Origin: DATIGJ01 sp035644155
GTDB taxonomy: Bacteria; Patescibacteriota; Microgenomatia; Levybacterales; UBA12049
Length of the DNA stretch: 25,787 bases
Direction of reading: 5' to 3'
Assembly (NCBI GenBank): GCA_035644155.1
Contig: DASQPC010000088.1
Location: 1-25,787 of the forward strand
A model generated the notes under the pieces. That model worked only from the letters and a program-made list of their open reading frames with translations. It was not told the origin of the DNA and did not search any database. Position numbers and translations under genes: made by a program. Positions within the stretch are counted from its first letter, which is position 1, and the number at the start of each line of letters is the position of its first letter. Of the stretch, positions 12,722 through 20,743 are shown piece by piece.

Positions 12722-14380
12722 ATGATAGACAAACTCTGGTTCAAAAAATTTATTGCGTCAAGTGAGTACAAATTCATGCAAGATCGCCCTATTATCTATT
12801 TTTGCGCTGAATATGCATTAAACGATACATTGCCTATTTACGCCGGAGGACTCGGGATTTTGGCAGGAGATATGATTCGCGAAGCAGCAGAACACGAAAT
12901 ACCCTTTATCGCAGTTGGTTTGTTTTACCATAAAGGGTATTCTCTAAAAGAATCCGCCAGAATAAATCCAGCAAGCAGTAATCTCACATTGGTTGTTGAT
13001 AAGCAAAATAAACCTGTGATAGTTACCATTCCTATACAGGATACTTTAGTTTCTGCTCAGGCATGGTTTTTGCAAATTGGTAACACGCGTATTTATTTAC
13101 TTGATACTGATTTAACACAAAATGCAGAAGAAGATCGGCAAATTACAGATCAACTCTATGCATCGAGTAAAGAAGTCCGTTTGAAGCAAGAGATGATACT
13201 TGGTCTAGGCGGGCTTAGATTGCTTGAAGCATTACACATTTCACCAATTGGTTATCATTTAAATGAAGGACATTCTGCTCTTTTGGCTCTTGAGATTGTG
13301 CGCTTAGAGATGAAAAAACATAAACATACTTTTTTAGAAGAGTTAGATAATACCAAACAACATATTTTCTTCACCAACCACACCCTTATTCCTGCAGGAA
13401 ATGATACTTTTGGCGTTGATTTGGTTTCGACACTTCTCTCTGGTTTTGCCAAAGAATTGCAGGTTCCGGTTAGCGAGATTATAAAGTTAGGCTTGATTGC
13501 AGGCTCAAGCATTTTTTCCATGGCACTTCTTGCTCTTCGTATGGCAGGTAAAATAAATGCTGTAAGCCGTCTGCATGCAAAAAAAGCTCAAGAGGTCTGG
13601 AAAGAACATCCAATGATCCCGATCACCAATGGAATTAATGTTAAAACATGGGATCGTGTAGGGAAAAAAGGAAATATATGGGAAAAACATCAACGTAATA
13701 AACGTGATTTACTACAATATATTCACAAAATGACCGGAGTAAGATGGGATGAAGACACACTCCTTTTAGGCTGGGCAAGACGAATTGTGGCATATAAACG
13801 ACCACTTGGGCTTTTTGATAATCTACAGCAGTTCAAAGAGCTGGCAACTTCGTCTGATAGACCAATTAATGTTGTTATTGCAGGAATTGCCCATCAGAAT
13901 GACGAAGAAGGCATTATGATCTTGAAACAAATACATAAAATTGTTACTGAAGATCTTAAAGGAATTGTCGTTTACTTACCAGATTATAATATGATAAACG
14001 CGCGGTTACTTATATCAGGATCTGATGTGTGGCTTAATACGCCAGTTGTAGGATTTGAGGCATGTGGCACTAGTGGTATGAAAGCAGCACTTAATGGCGT
14101 CTTGCCATGTTCAACGCAAGACGGATGGGTCGCGGAGGCAGATTTATATAAAGTTGGATGGGTTTTAGATAGTGATAATTTATCAAACGATATTTTATCA
14201 GTCTTAAAGACGCAAATCGTTCAGCTTTATTACGACCGCGATGCCAGGAATATCCCTCAACAATGGGTAAAAATGATGCAAAATGCACGGGAAATGGTTT
14301 TGAATCAATTTAGCACAACCACCATGCTTCGAAAATATATTGAGGAATTTTATCTTCCCGTTATACGAATTCATCAGTGA
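12722..14380 (+). CDS. glgP: Alpha-glucan phosphorylase (GT35, short form)
   Basis: 552 residues, a short bacterial/archaeal-type phosphorylase rather than the ~800-residue E. coli GlgP. It releases glucose-1-phosphate from alpha-1,4-glucan using phosphate and pyridoxal phosphate. Motifs in order: IYFCAEYALNDTLPIYAGGL and AGDMIREAA near the N-terminus, YHLNEGHSALLALE (~178-191), FTNHTLIPAGNDTF (~217-230), ITNGINVKTW, GWARRIVAYKRP (with the KR phosphate site), and FEACGTSGMKAALNGVL with the PLP lysine at Lys454. All key residues are present. The stop codon TGA (14378-14380) lies inside the repeat copy at 14377-14420. Together with glgA and malQ it allows storage glucan to be built, trimmed and mobilised. 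Confidence 0.92.
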   Translation: MIDKLWFKKFIASSEYKFMQDRPIIYFCAEYALNDTLPIYAGGLGILAGDMIREAAEHEIPFIAVGLFYHKGYSLKESARINPASSNLTLVVDKQNKPVIVTIPIQDTLVSAQAWFLQIGNTRIYLLDTDLTQNAEEDRQITDQLYASSKEVRLKQEMILGLGGLRLLEALHISPIGYHLNEGHSALLALEIVRLEMKKHKHTFLEELDNTKQHIFFTNHTLIPAGNDTFGVDLVSTLLSGFAKELQVPVSEIIKLGLIAGSSIFSMALLALRMAGKINAVSRLHAKKAQEVWKEHPMIPITNGINVKTWDRVGKKGNIWEKHQRNKRDLLQYIHKMTGVRWDEDTLLLGWARRIVAYKRPLGLFDNLQQFKELATSSDRPINVVIAGIAHQNDEEGIMILKQIHKIVTEDLKGIVVYLPDYNMINARLLISGSDVWLNTPVVGFEACGTSGMKAALNGVLPCSTQDGWVAEADLYKVGWVLDSDNLSNDILSVLKTQIVQLYYDRDARNIPQQWVKMMQNAREMVLNQFSTTTMLRKYIEEFYLPVIRIHQ

Positions 14381-14420
14381 GTTATGATGACGTTATGTTC
14401 CAGACCCAGTTGACTCACTC
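14377..14420 (-). repeat. Dispersed repeat, copy C, overlapping the glgP stop
   Basis: The reverse complement matches 6107-6150 with 5 differences in 44, including an identical core AACTGGGTCTGGAACATAAC. The ends form a 7-bp inverted pair, AGTGAGT/ACTCACT. Like copy A, it sits directly against the stop codon of a gene, here contributing the TGA of glgP. Confidence 0.65.
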
Positions 14421-14533
14421 ATCCTATAGTGCTCAGTGTCGACCACGCTACTATCACTGATTAGCTTGTTGGTGCGTTCTAATTTGTAGTTAATTTCTTC
14501 TAAAGCAAATATTATATCTTGTAAGTAATATTC
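14393..14533 (-). other. Open frame without a start in the glgP-DedA gap
   Basis: A minus-strand frame of 46 codons, from just after a TAG (14534-14536) to a TAA at 14393-14395, reads QDIIFALEEINYKLERTNKL, continues polar, and ends MSESTGSGT within the repeat. It looks like helical protein, but there is no ATG, GTG or TTG in a useful place. It may be the tail of a lost gene. Copy A of the repeat, read in the same phase, ends almost identically (LSDPTGSGT). The rest of the 14421-14637 gap shows nothing I can support. Confidence 0.25.
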
Positions 14534-14637
14534 CTATAAAACGTAAGTTATGAGTAGATTTTTAAGAATAGCACTTTGGAGGTTTTATTTGTGTTTATTA
14601 CTACGTTTACCATTCCCGTTACTCTTACGCTTTTGTA

Positions 14638-15276
14638 TTAATTCTTGTTTTTTTTTGATTTACTTTTTCTAAGAAAAAAGAAGGGAATTATAAAAAAGAG
14701 CAGAGGAAGTAAGAAAAAAAGCAAATACCACCCATGTGCGTGGAGGAGATGGACGGTTCTGGGTCCGAGTCGTTCTCCAAGAGAAAGATAAAAAGAAATC
14801 CAAAAAACAACAGAAATAAAAGTACTTCCAATAAAAATCGGATAATTCATTTTTGAAATACCGGAAAAAACAGTGATGGGTATCCGAAAACCTGGAATGT
14901 GACGACCAAAAATAATCACAAGCGGACCATATTTGCCAAATTTTTCAGCAACAACATCTAATTTATGGTTGTCCAAATCAATATATTTACCATACTTATT
15001 AATCATACGAAGTCCATATCGTACGCAAAGAAAATAAAGTAATGATGAACCAAGTAAATCTGCAAATAGTAAAAGAAGAAAAGCAACAGGAAAGGAAATA
15101 TTGCCTAATGAAACATGATAGCCAGTATATGCAATAACAAAATCTGCTGTGGGAAGTGGAATACCTGCCTCTTCAAGGAAGAGAAGGACAATTGGCGCTA
15201 AGTATGTTTGATGCGCAAGAAAAGAAATGATGATATCTTGCAAATTCTCAAATGGAAAAGAAGCCAAAAACTGCAT
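14638..15276 (-). CDS. DedA-family membrane protein
   Basis: 212 residues with several hydrophobic segments (about 28-50, 60-82, 140-160, 180-205). DedA family signs: FLEEAGIPLPTADFVIAYTG near residue 33, then YFLCVRYGL, a KYG repeat, and FGRHIPGFRIPITVFSGISK with the GR..PG.R motif (~124-143). DedA proteins are inner-membrane proteins linked to proton-dependent lipid or carrier recycling and envelope stress; several are undecaprenyl-phosphate flippases. The C-terminus is a Lys-rich cytoplasmic tail. The gene is divergent from the second ABC exporter with 82 bp between them. A TACAAT box (15285-15290) ends 8 nt before the ATG. Confidence 0.88.
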   Translation of the reverse strand: MQFLASFPFENLQDIIISFLAHQTYLAPIVLLFLEEAGIPLPTADFVIAYTGYHVSLGNISFPVAFLLLLFADLLGSSLLYFLCVRYGLRMINKYGKYIDLDNHKLDVVAEKFGKYGPLVIIFGRHIPGFRIPITVFSGISKMNYPIFIGSTFISVVFWISFYLSLGERLGPRTVHLLHAHGWYLLFFLLPLLFFIIPFFFLRKSKSKKNKN

Positions 15277-15284
15277 GGTGATTT

Positions 15285-15290
15285 ATTGTA
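15285..15290 (-). promoter_or_regulatory. -10 box of the DedA gene, leaderless spacing
   Basis: TACAAT on the minus strand ends 8 nt before the ATG at 15276. The -35 region is poor. Confidence 0.4.
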
Positions 15291-15322
15291 GCATGATGAG
15301 TTTGGTTTGTCTGGAAATCATT

Positions 15323-15350
15323 TTGAAAAAACAAGAGAACACGCTATAAT
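15323..15350 (+). promoter_or_regulatory. Promoter of the second ABC exporter, leaderless spacing
   Basis: -35 TTGAAA (15323-15328), 16-bp spacer, consensus -10 TATAAT (15345-15350), ending 8 nt before the ATG at 15359. An out-of-frame ATG at 15354 lies between the -10 box and the start. Confidence 0.55.
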
Positions 15351-15358
15351 AGAGATGC

Positions 15359-17128
15359 ATGAAAAATATTTTTCGAATCATTACTATTTCCAAACCATTA
15401 CATCCATTGGCGATAACTATTGCTGTTCTTATCGTGATTTCTGCATCATTACAACTTGTAGCCTCGCTTCTTTCCAAATCAATTGTTGATCAGATTGTTT
15501 TGCGTATTCAACATAAAGGCGGAGATATCCATACATTGATTTTTCTTGTTATCTTGGCTTTTGTCATTAGTCTCTTGTCACTTATCGCGACTGTTTTTTC
15601 TGACAGATTAGGTGATCATTTTGGTGGTAAACTACAAAAATTTCTGACAGAAAAATTCTATAACAAAGTTTTAACGCTTCCACAGGAATATTTTGATTCA
15701 GAAGTCTCAGGCAAAATCATCAATCAACTCAATCGAGGTATTGTTTCAATAAAAGGTTTTTTAAATTCTTCAACTAATTTTATTTTACCAACATTTCTCC
15801 AAAGTATTTTTACTGTTGTAGTGCTTGCGTATTATAATTTGCCGATTGCTATTTTTACCTTCTGTCTCTTTCCAATTTATCTCATTTTAAGTTATTACTC
15901 GACAGTCAGATGGGGCAAAGAAGAAGTAAAGAAAAACAAAATTGAAGATCATATGCGAGGAAGAATGCAGGAAGTAATAACCAATATGATGTTGGTGAAA
16001 GGATTCACCAATGAACGACCAGAATATGAACTTGTTTCAAAAAGCCTTGGTGAGAGTAATGAAATCTATGCAAAACAAAGTCAAACATATCATATTTTTG
16101 ATTTTTTTCGAGGATTTTCTCTTAATATAATTTTATTTGCTGTTAACATTCTCGTTTTTTACAATACATTTCAAGGACATCTCACGATTGGAGAAATGGT
16201 ATTGATACTGCAACTTTTTAATCAAGCGAGAATCCCGTTGTTTGCCATGTCATTTATTTTGACGCAAATTCAAACAGCAGAAAGCGGTTCAAAAGAATAT
16301 TTTGAAGTGATCGGACTTGAATCAACAGAAAATTATCGAAAAAATGTCCCCGTTGAAAAAATCAAAAATCCGAAACTGACTTTTGAAAATGTTTCCTTTA
16401 ATTACGCAACATCAAAAGATGTTTTAAAGGATGTTTCTTTTGATCTTAAGAATGGAGAAAGCGTTGCGTTGGTTGGTCATAGCGGAGCCGGAAAATCAAC
16501 GATTGTTAGTTTACTCCTAAAATTTTACCAACCAACTAGTGGTAATCTTATGCTTAATAATATTTCGTATCAAAAACTTGATTATCATCACATCAGACAA
16601 AATATCGCGCTTGTTTTTCAAGAGAACGAATTGTTTTCTTCAACAATCAAAGAAAATGTTGCCTATGGAAAACCTAACGCGACAGGAAAAGAAATTATCC
16701 AAGCACTCAAACTTGCAAATGCGTGGGATTTTGTCACCAAACTTCCTCACGGCATTGAAAGTGAAGTAGGTGAACGAGGCGTAAGACTTTCTGGCGGACA
16801 GAAACAACGTATCCAAATCGCTCGGGCAATTCTGAAAGATGCACCAATTTTAATTCTTGATGAAGCAACATCATCGCTGGATGCTAAATCAGAAAAAGAA
16901 GTCCAAGTTGCTCTTGAAAAACTCATGCAGGGAAAATTGACGCTTATCATTGCTCACCGTTTTTCAACGATTCAAAATGTGGATAAAATTGTTGTCATTG
17001 ATAATGGTATAATCGTTGATATGGGCAATCCAAAAGAACTTTCTCACAAAGAGGGAATTTATAAAGATCTTCTCCATTATCAAATAGAAGGAAATAAAAA
17101 ACTACTTGAGTCGTTTGAACTTCACTAA
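15359..17128 (+). CDS. ABC exporter half-transporter (MsbA/BmrA type)
   Basis: 589 residues. The N-terminal membrane domain has hydrophobic helices at about 15-40, 58-80, 133-180 and 245-300. The ATPase domain contains Walker A GHSGAGKST (373-381), Q-loop LVFQENELF, signature LSGGQKQR (~477), Walker B ILILDEATSSLD (~497-508) and H-loop IIAHRFS. All the nucleotide-hydrolysis residues are present, so this should be an active homodimeric or heterodimeric exporter. The exporter at 6162-7931 is a possible but distant partner. The substrate is unknown; the DedA gene and GT4 glycosyltransferase on either side suggest envelope lipid or glycan traffic, which is inference. Its stop codon overlaps that of the convergent GT4 gene (17125-17128). 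Confidence 0.92.
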   Translation: MKNIFRIITISKPLHPLAITIAVLIVISASLQLVASLLSKSIVDQIVLRIQHKGGDIHTLIFLVILAFVISLLSLIATVFSDRLGDHFGGKLQKFLTEKFYNKVLTLPQEYFDSEVSGKIINQLNRGIVSIKGFLNSSTNFILPTFLQSIFTVVVLAYYNLPIAIFTFCLFPIYLILSYYSTVRWGKEEVKKNKIEDHMRGRMQEVITNMMLVKGFTNERPEYELVSKSLGESNEIYAKQSQTYHIFDFFRGFSLNIILFAVNILVFYNTFQGHLTIGEMVLILQLFNQARIPLFAMSFILTQIQTAESGSKEYFEVIGLESTENYRKNVPVEKIKNPKLTFENVSFNYATSKDVLKDVSFDLKNGESVALVGHSGAGKSTIVSLLLKFYQPTSGNLMLNNISYQKLDYHHIRQNIALVFQENELFSSTIKENVAYGKPNATGKEIIQALKLANAWDFVTKLPHGIESEVGERGVRLSGGQKQRIQIARAILKDAPILILDEATSSLDAKSEKEVQVALEKLMQGKLTLIIAHRFSTIQNVDKIVVIDNGIIVDMGNPKELSHKEGIYKDLLHYQIEGNKKLLESFELH

Positions 17129-18372
17129 GAAAGAACTTGTTTATATACTTCTGCAATTTTTTCCGCGACAAATTTCCAATCATAATGTGAGAGACTCTCA
17201 AGCATTGCTTTATCATCAGAAGTTTTATGATGCAGCAAAATTGCTGCCATTTTATCTGCCAATAAAAGAGGATTGTTAGCTGTCGTAATATGTTTTTGGC
17301 ATTGTTCATCCAATAGCTCTGAAACACCTGTAACATTGGTCGTCAGGACCGGTGTAGAACATGCCATTGCTTCAAGAGCCGTCATACCAAATGATTCATA
17401 ATGAGAAGGCATGACCACCAGATCGGCAGCATTATAATATTTCGGCAAATTTTTTTGGTATTGTTGTTTAATAAATTGTACAGTCGTATGAAGTGATAAT
17501 AATTGTCGAAGTTGTTCAAGCTTTTGTAATTCGCCTGTCCATTCCTCAGGGGCTTCTGATGTATCGCCACCAACAATCCAAAGACATGCTTTGATGGTTT
17601 TGTGCTTCTTAAGAAAAATTTTCATAGCATAAAGAAGCACATCAAGACCTTTGACAGGATCAATTCGTCCGACAAAAAGAATCATTTTATGATCTGTAGA
17701 TGCACCAACAATGCGTTTTGCTTCCTGTTTATTCATAGGATAAAAAAGAGCTGTATCAACGCCTGGTGAGATAACTGTTATTTTTTCTGCAGGTACTTCG
17801 TAGAGATACTCTAAATATTTTTTTTCAGTTTCACTTGGAGCAATTATTTTCTGTGCTTCTTTAGTGAGTAAAAATTCTGCTTTGAGTCGTTCTCTTTCCT
17901 GAGAAGACAAATTTGAACGGCTAACAAGATTTTTCATAAGTGCTAATGTATGAAACGTCATCAGAAGAGGAATAGTATCTCTTTTTTTGAGTTCTAGTCC
18001 TGCAAGTCCTGATAAATAATAATGACAATCAAGAATATCGTATGCTATTTGCTGCTCTTTTTGAAAAATTTTTATATTTTCAACAAATTCTGGGATTGAT
18101 GTGAAAAAAAGTTTTTTATTTTCTTCGCTATTTGGAAGCATATAGTTTTCAGGACCTGCTTTAATATGAACAACACGAAGTGTTTCTGAAAGTTGGACAA
18201 TTTTTTTCTGAGTTGGATCTTGTGACCTGGTAAAAATATCAACAATAAAACCTTGCTCTACTAATTTTTTGGCAGTATGTACTACGTAAATATTCATGCC
18301 ACCTGTTTCTTTTCCTTCCTCTGATGCCAGAGGACAGGTATGATAGGAAAGAATTGCAATACGTTTCTTCAT
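17125..18372 (-). CDS. GT4-family glycosyltransferase (MshA/sucrose-phosphate-synthase-like)
   Basis: 415 residues from the ATG at 18372 (MKKRIAILSYHTCPLASEEG). Longer upstream openings exist to 18456 but run through the promoter region. N-terminal domain: GGMNIYVVHTAKKLVEQGF and DIFTRSQDP, the donor/acceptor pattern of the MshA and sucrose-phosphate-synthase branch of GT4. C-terminal domain: LFVGRIDPVKGLDVLLYAM, then VMPSHYESFGMTALEAMACS with the E-x7-E motif, followed by PVLTTNVTGV. It transfers a sugar from a nucleotide-sugar in the cytoplasm; acceptor and product are unknown. The gene is convergent with the ABC exporter, with a 4-bp stop overlap, and divergent from the CoA gene. TATAAT (18382-18387) ends 9 nt before the ATG. 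Confidence 0.88.
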   Translation of the reverse strand: MKKRIAILSYHTCPLASEEGKETGGMNIYVVHTAKKLVEQGFIVDIFTRSQDPTQKKIVQLSETLRVVHIKAGPENYMLPNSEENKKLFFTSIPEFVENIKIFQKEQQIAYDILDCHYYLSGLAGLELKKRDTIPLLMTFHTLALMKNLVSRSNLSSQERERLKAEFLLTKEAQKIIAPSETEKKYLEYLYEVPAEKITVISPGVDTALFYPMNKQEAKRIVGASTDHKMILFVGRIDPVKGLDVLLYAMKIFLKKHKTIKACLWIVGGDTSEAPEEWTGELQKLEQLRQLLSLHTTVQFIKQQYQKNLPKYYNAADLVVMPSHYESFGMTALEAMACSTPVLTTNVTGVSELLDEQCQKHITTANNPLLLADKMAAILLHHKTSDDKAMLESLSHYDWKFVAEKIAEVYKQVLS

Positions 18373-18381
18373 AACCTTTGT

Positions 18382-18387
18382 ATTATA
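18382..18387 (-). promoter_or_regulatory. -10 box of the GT4 gene
   Basis: TATAAT on the minus strand ends 9 nt before the ATG at 18372, supporting that start over the longer upstream opening. No clear -35 is seen. Confidence 0.45.
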
Positions 18388-18399
18388 CAAGAAATTTAT

Positions 18400-18405
18400 T
18401 ATAAT
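18400..18405 (+). promoter_or_regulatory. -10 box upstream of the leader ORF and CoA gene
   Basis: Consensus TATAAT ends 6 nt before an ATG at 18412, the start of a 16-codon ORF. The adenylyltransferase-DUF359 gene begins 56 nt further on. Confidence 0.5.
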
Positions 18406-18411
18406 AGAGCA

Positions 18412-18462
18412 ATGAGTATTGAAGGAGGAACTAACAATCCACCAGAGAGAGAACAAAATTAA
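18412..18462 (+). CDS. 16-codon leader ORF before the CoA enzyme gene
   Basis: ATG at 18412 to TAA at 18460-18462 encodes MSIEGGTNNPPEREQN, a polar peptide. Its ATG has the same leaderless distance (6 nt) from a perfect -10 box as the real genes here. Its stop is only 5 nt before the ATG of the CoA enzyme gene, which has no Shine-Dalgarno site of its own. It could therefore serve to bring ribosomes to that start by termination-reinitiation, or be a relic start of the gene. Neither is proven. No aligned homologue is known to me. Confidence 0.4.
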   Translation: MSIEGGTNNPPEREQN

Positions 18463-18467
18463 AAGTT

Positions 18468-19442
18468 ATGAAGTATACAAGCGCAGTAGTCGGTGGCACT
18501 TTTGACCATTTTCACCTCGGTCACCAGAAATTATTAGACATAGTCTTTTCCAAAGCACAATTAGTTACCATTGGCATCAGCAAAGCTCCTCTTTATCAAA
18601 ATAAAATTTTGGCACTAGAAATAGAAGATTATGAAACTCGTGCATCAACTGTCCAAATTTATTTGCAGAAAAAAAAGTTTTTGGAACGGACAACTTTTTT
18701 GCCAATTGAAAATATTTATGGGCCTACTTTACAAGATGTAAACATCCAGGCGATTGCCGCTACCAAAGAAACATTACCAAACATTTCAATTATTAATAAA
18801 AAACGTCACGAACGTGGTTTCCCTCCATTGCAATTGATTACTATACCGGATGTTTTAGGTCCCGATGGAAAACTCATTAGTTCAGAGCGAATTCGAATTG
18901 GAGAAATTGATAGACAAGGTATACCGTATCTGAATTTATTTCTTAAAGAAAAGCTCTCTCTGCCTCCTTCTTTACGTGAAAAACTCCACAAACCACTTGG
19001 AAAAATTGTGGCAAATACCGATGCTGTTATTAAATTTTTACCTGATACAACAATGCTTATTGCAGTTGGAGATATTATTGTTGCCAAACTGAAAGAAAAA
19101 AATAATATTCCTGATGTGAGCGTTATTGATTTTAAAACCAGAAGAAATGAACTTAAAAAACCTGAACATATTCACGGAATAACTGTGATAAATGAACAAG
19201 GAACAATACATATAAATGCTGTACTTGCTTTACAAAATGCTATCAAAAAAATTCTTAAAACAGGCGGAAAACAAACGATTATTGTGACAGGAGAAGAGGA
19301 TCTTCTCGCACTTCCAGCAATTGTACTTGCTCCTCTCGGATCAGTCGTGTTGTATGGACAATATGATAAAGGCGTTGTTATCAATGAAGTAACAGAAGAA
19401 CTCAAAAAGAAAATTGTGGCTTTACTTCGCCAATTTAATTGA
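18468..19442 (+). CDS. Archaeal-type phosphopantetheine adenylyltransferase fused to DUF359 (GTP-dependent dephospho-CoA kinase)
   Basis: 324 residues in two domains. Residues ~1-150 are an archaeal/eukaryotic-type phosphopantetheine adenylyltransferase: VVGGTFDHFHLGHQKLL (7-23) with the nucleotidyltransferase HxGH motif at 16-19, and the ISSERIR motif near 140. Residues ~165-322 match DUF359 (PF04019): VGDIIVAKLKE, a VIDFKTRRNE segment, then VTGEEDLLALPAIVLAP and VLYGQYDKGVV. DUF359 has been shown in Thermococcus to be a GTP-dependent dephospho-CoA kinase. The protein would thus carry out the last two steps of CoA synthesis, phosphopantetheine to dephospho-CoA to CoA, in the cytoplasm. Bacteria normally use the unrelated CoaD and CoaE. 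The glycosyltransferase start at 19466 follows by 23 nt. Confidence 0.87.
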   Translation: MKYTSAVVGGTFDHFHLGHQKLLDIVFSKAQLVTIGISKAPLYQNKILALEIEDYETRASTVQIYLQKKKFLERTTFLPIENIYGPTLQDVNIQAIAATKETLPNISIINKKRHERGFPPLQLITIPDVLGPDGKLISSERIRIGEIDRQGIPYLNLFLKEKLSLPPSLREKLHKPLGKIVANTDAVIKFLPDTTMLIAVGDIIVAKLKEKNNIPDVSVIDFKTRRNELKKPEHIHGITVINEQGTIHINAVLALQNAIKKILKTGGKQTIIVTGEEDLLALPAIVLAPLGSVVLYGQYDKGVVINEVTEELKKKIVALLRQFN

Positions 19443-19465
19443 TACTCTTTTTAGTTACTAATAAA

Positions 19466-20698
19466 ATGAAAAAAATTATTTTTTATAGCTTGCCTGGTTT
19501 TGGCCATATCAATCCAACCTTAACTGTTGCCAGTGAATTAACAAAGCAAGGTTATAGTGTGTTCTATTATTCAACTGAAGAATTCAAAAAATATATTGTT
19601 GCGGCAGGTGTGACATTTAAAAGTTATCATGTTGTGATATCGGATGAACACCGAGCAAGCAGTAGAAATCCTGCGAAGTTTTTAAGAGCACTTGTGGATG
19701 TTATTGAAGAAAGAGGCCCAATTTTATTACAAGAAGCAATGGATGAAAAGCCTGATTTGATAGTTCATGATGGTGTGGCATTCTGGGGGAAATTTATTGC
19801 ACATAAATTACATATTCCAGCAGTGTCTTTCATAACGACACAAGTATTGGGCAAACATATGTTTTTTCGTCCACAAAAAATTGTTTTGACTTCTCTTCAC
19901 AAAATTTTTTTTAGTAAACATAACATTTTTAGTACAATCAAAAAATACAAACGCTTTGCAAAACAATTTGATATTCAACCAGATCTTTTTGATGTTGTCA
20001 TGAACAAAGAACCGTTAAATATCGTCACAACTTCTTCTTATTTTCATCCAAAATCTACTATTTTTGATAAAACATTTAAATTTGTCGGTCCGGTACTTGC
20101 TGAAAGATATCATAGTACACATCTTGGACCACAACTCTCTCCTCATAAAAAAATTATTTATTTTTCACTTGGAACAGTTCTTAATGACGAACTAAAATTC
20201 TTTCAGATGTGTATTGATGCGTTTGCGAAATCAAATTATCAAGTTGTTATTTCGTTAGGGCAAAAATTTACTAAAAAAGATTTCCCATCTCTGCCAAAGA
20301 ATATTATTATTGAAGATTATGTTGACCAATTAGATTTACTGCAAAAAGTAGATCTTTTTATTACGCATGGAGGCATGAATAGTGTTAATGAAGGATTGTA
20401 TTATGGTATTCCATTATTGTTAGTTCCTGATACTGAGGAGCAATTGACTAATGCGCAACAAGTGCAAAAATTGGGAGCAGGCATTTGTCTCAATAAGAAA
20501 AAGCTTACACACGATCGACTCGTTACATCAGTAGAAAAAATATTCACGAATACGAATTATAAACGTAATGCAGAAAAGATAGGAAAAACGCTCAAAGATG
20601 CAGGAGGAGCAAAACAAGCAGCAAAGGAAATTATTGATTATCTTGCACAACACAATTATAGTGCTTATCCTGGCGGTGCGAGAACTTCATTTATTTAG
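19466..20698 (+). CDS. GT1-family glycosyltransferase (macrolide/UDP-glucuronosyltransferase-like)
   Basis: 410 residues from the ATG at 19466 (MKKIIFYSLPGFGHINPTLT). The GHINPT motif at the N-terminus and the C-terminal THGGMNSVNEGLYYGIPLLL (with the HGG donor-binding motif) followed by EEQLTNAQQV define the MGT/UGT branch of GT1. It transfers a sugar from a nucleotide-sugar to a small lipophilic acceptor; in bacteria these acceptors include macrolides, carotenoids, diacylglycerol and sterols. The acceptor here is unknown. A frame opening 27 nt earlier uses TTG and overlaps the previous stop, so the ATG is preferred. It probably shares an mRNA with the CoA enzyme gene. mutS, with its own promoter, follows 85 nt later. 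Confidence 0.88.
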   Translation: MKKIIFYSLPGFGHINPTLTVASELTKQGYSVFYYSTEEFKKYIVAAGVTFKSYHVVISDEHRASSRNPAKFLRALVDVIEERGPILLQEAMDEKPDLIVHDGVAFWGKFIAHKLHIPAVSFITTQVLGKHMFFRPQKIVLTSLHKIFFSKHNIFSTIKKYKRFAKQFDIQPDLFDVVMNKEPLNIVTTSSYFHPKSTIFDKTFKFVGPVLAERYHSTHLGPQLSPHKKIIYFSLGTVLNDELKFFQMCIDAFAKSNYQVVISLGQKFTKKDFPSLPKNIIIEDYVDQLDLLQKVDLFITHGGMNSVNEGLYYGIPLLLVPDTEEQLTNAQQVQKLGAGICLNKKKLTHDRLVTSVEKIFTNTNYKRNAEKIGKTLKDAGGAKQAAKEIIDYLAQHNYSAYPGGARTSFI

Positions 20699-20743
20699 GC
20701 CAGCAATTCAAAGAACATATTCTGCAAAAGCCTCTTAAAGATT

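Noticed and set aside
18468..19442. The whole window being archaeal because of the CoA enzyme
   Set aside because: MutS/MutL, GT5 glycogen synthase, the LytR_C protein, BrnT and sigma70-like promoters are all bacterial. Transfer of one gene is the simpler view.
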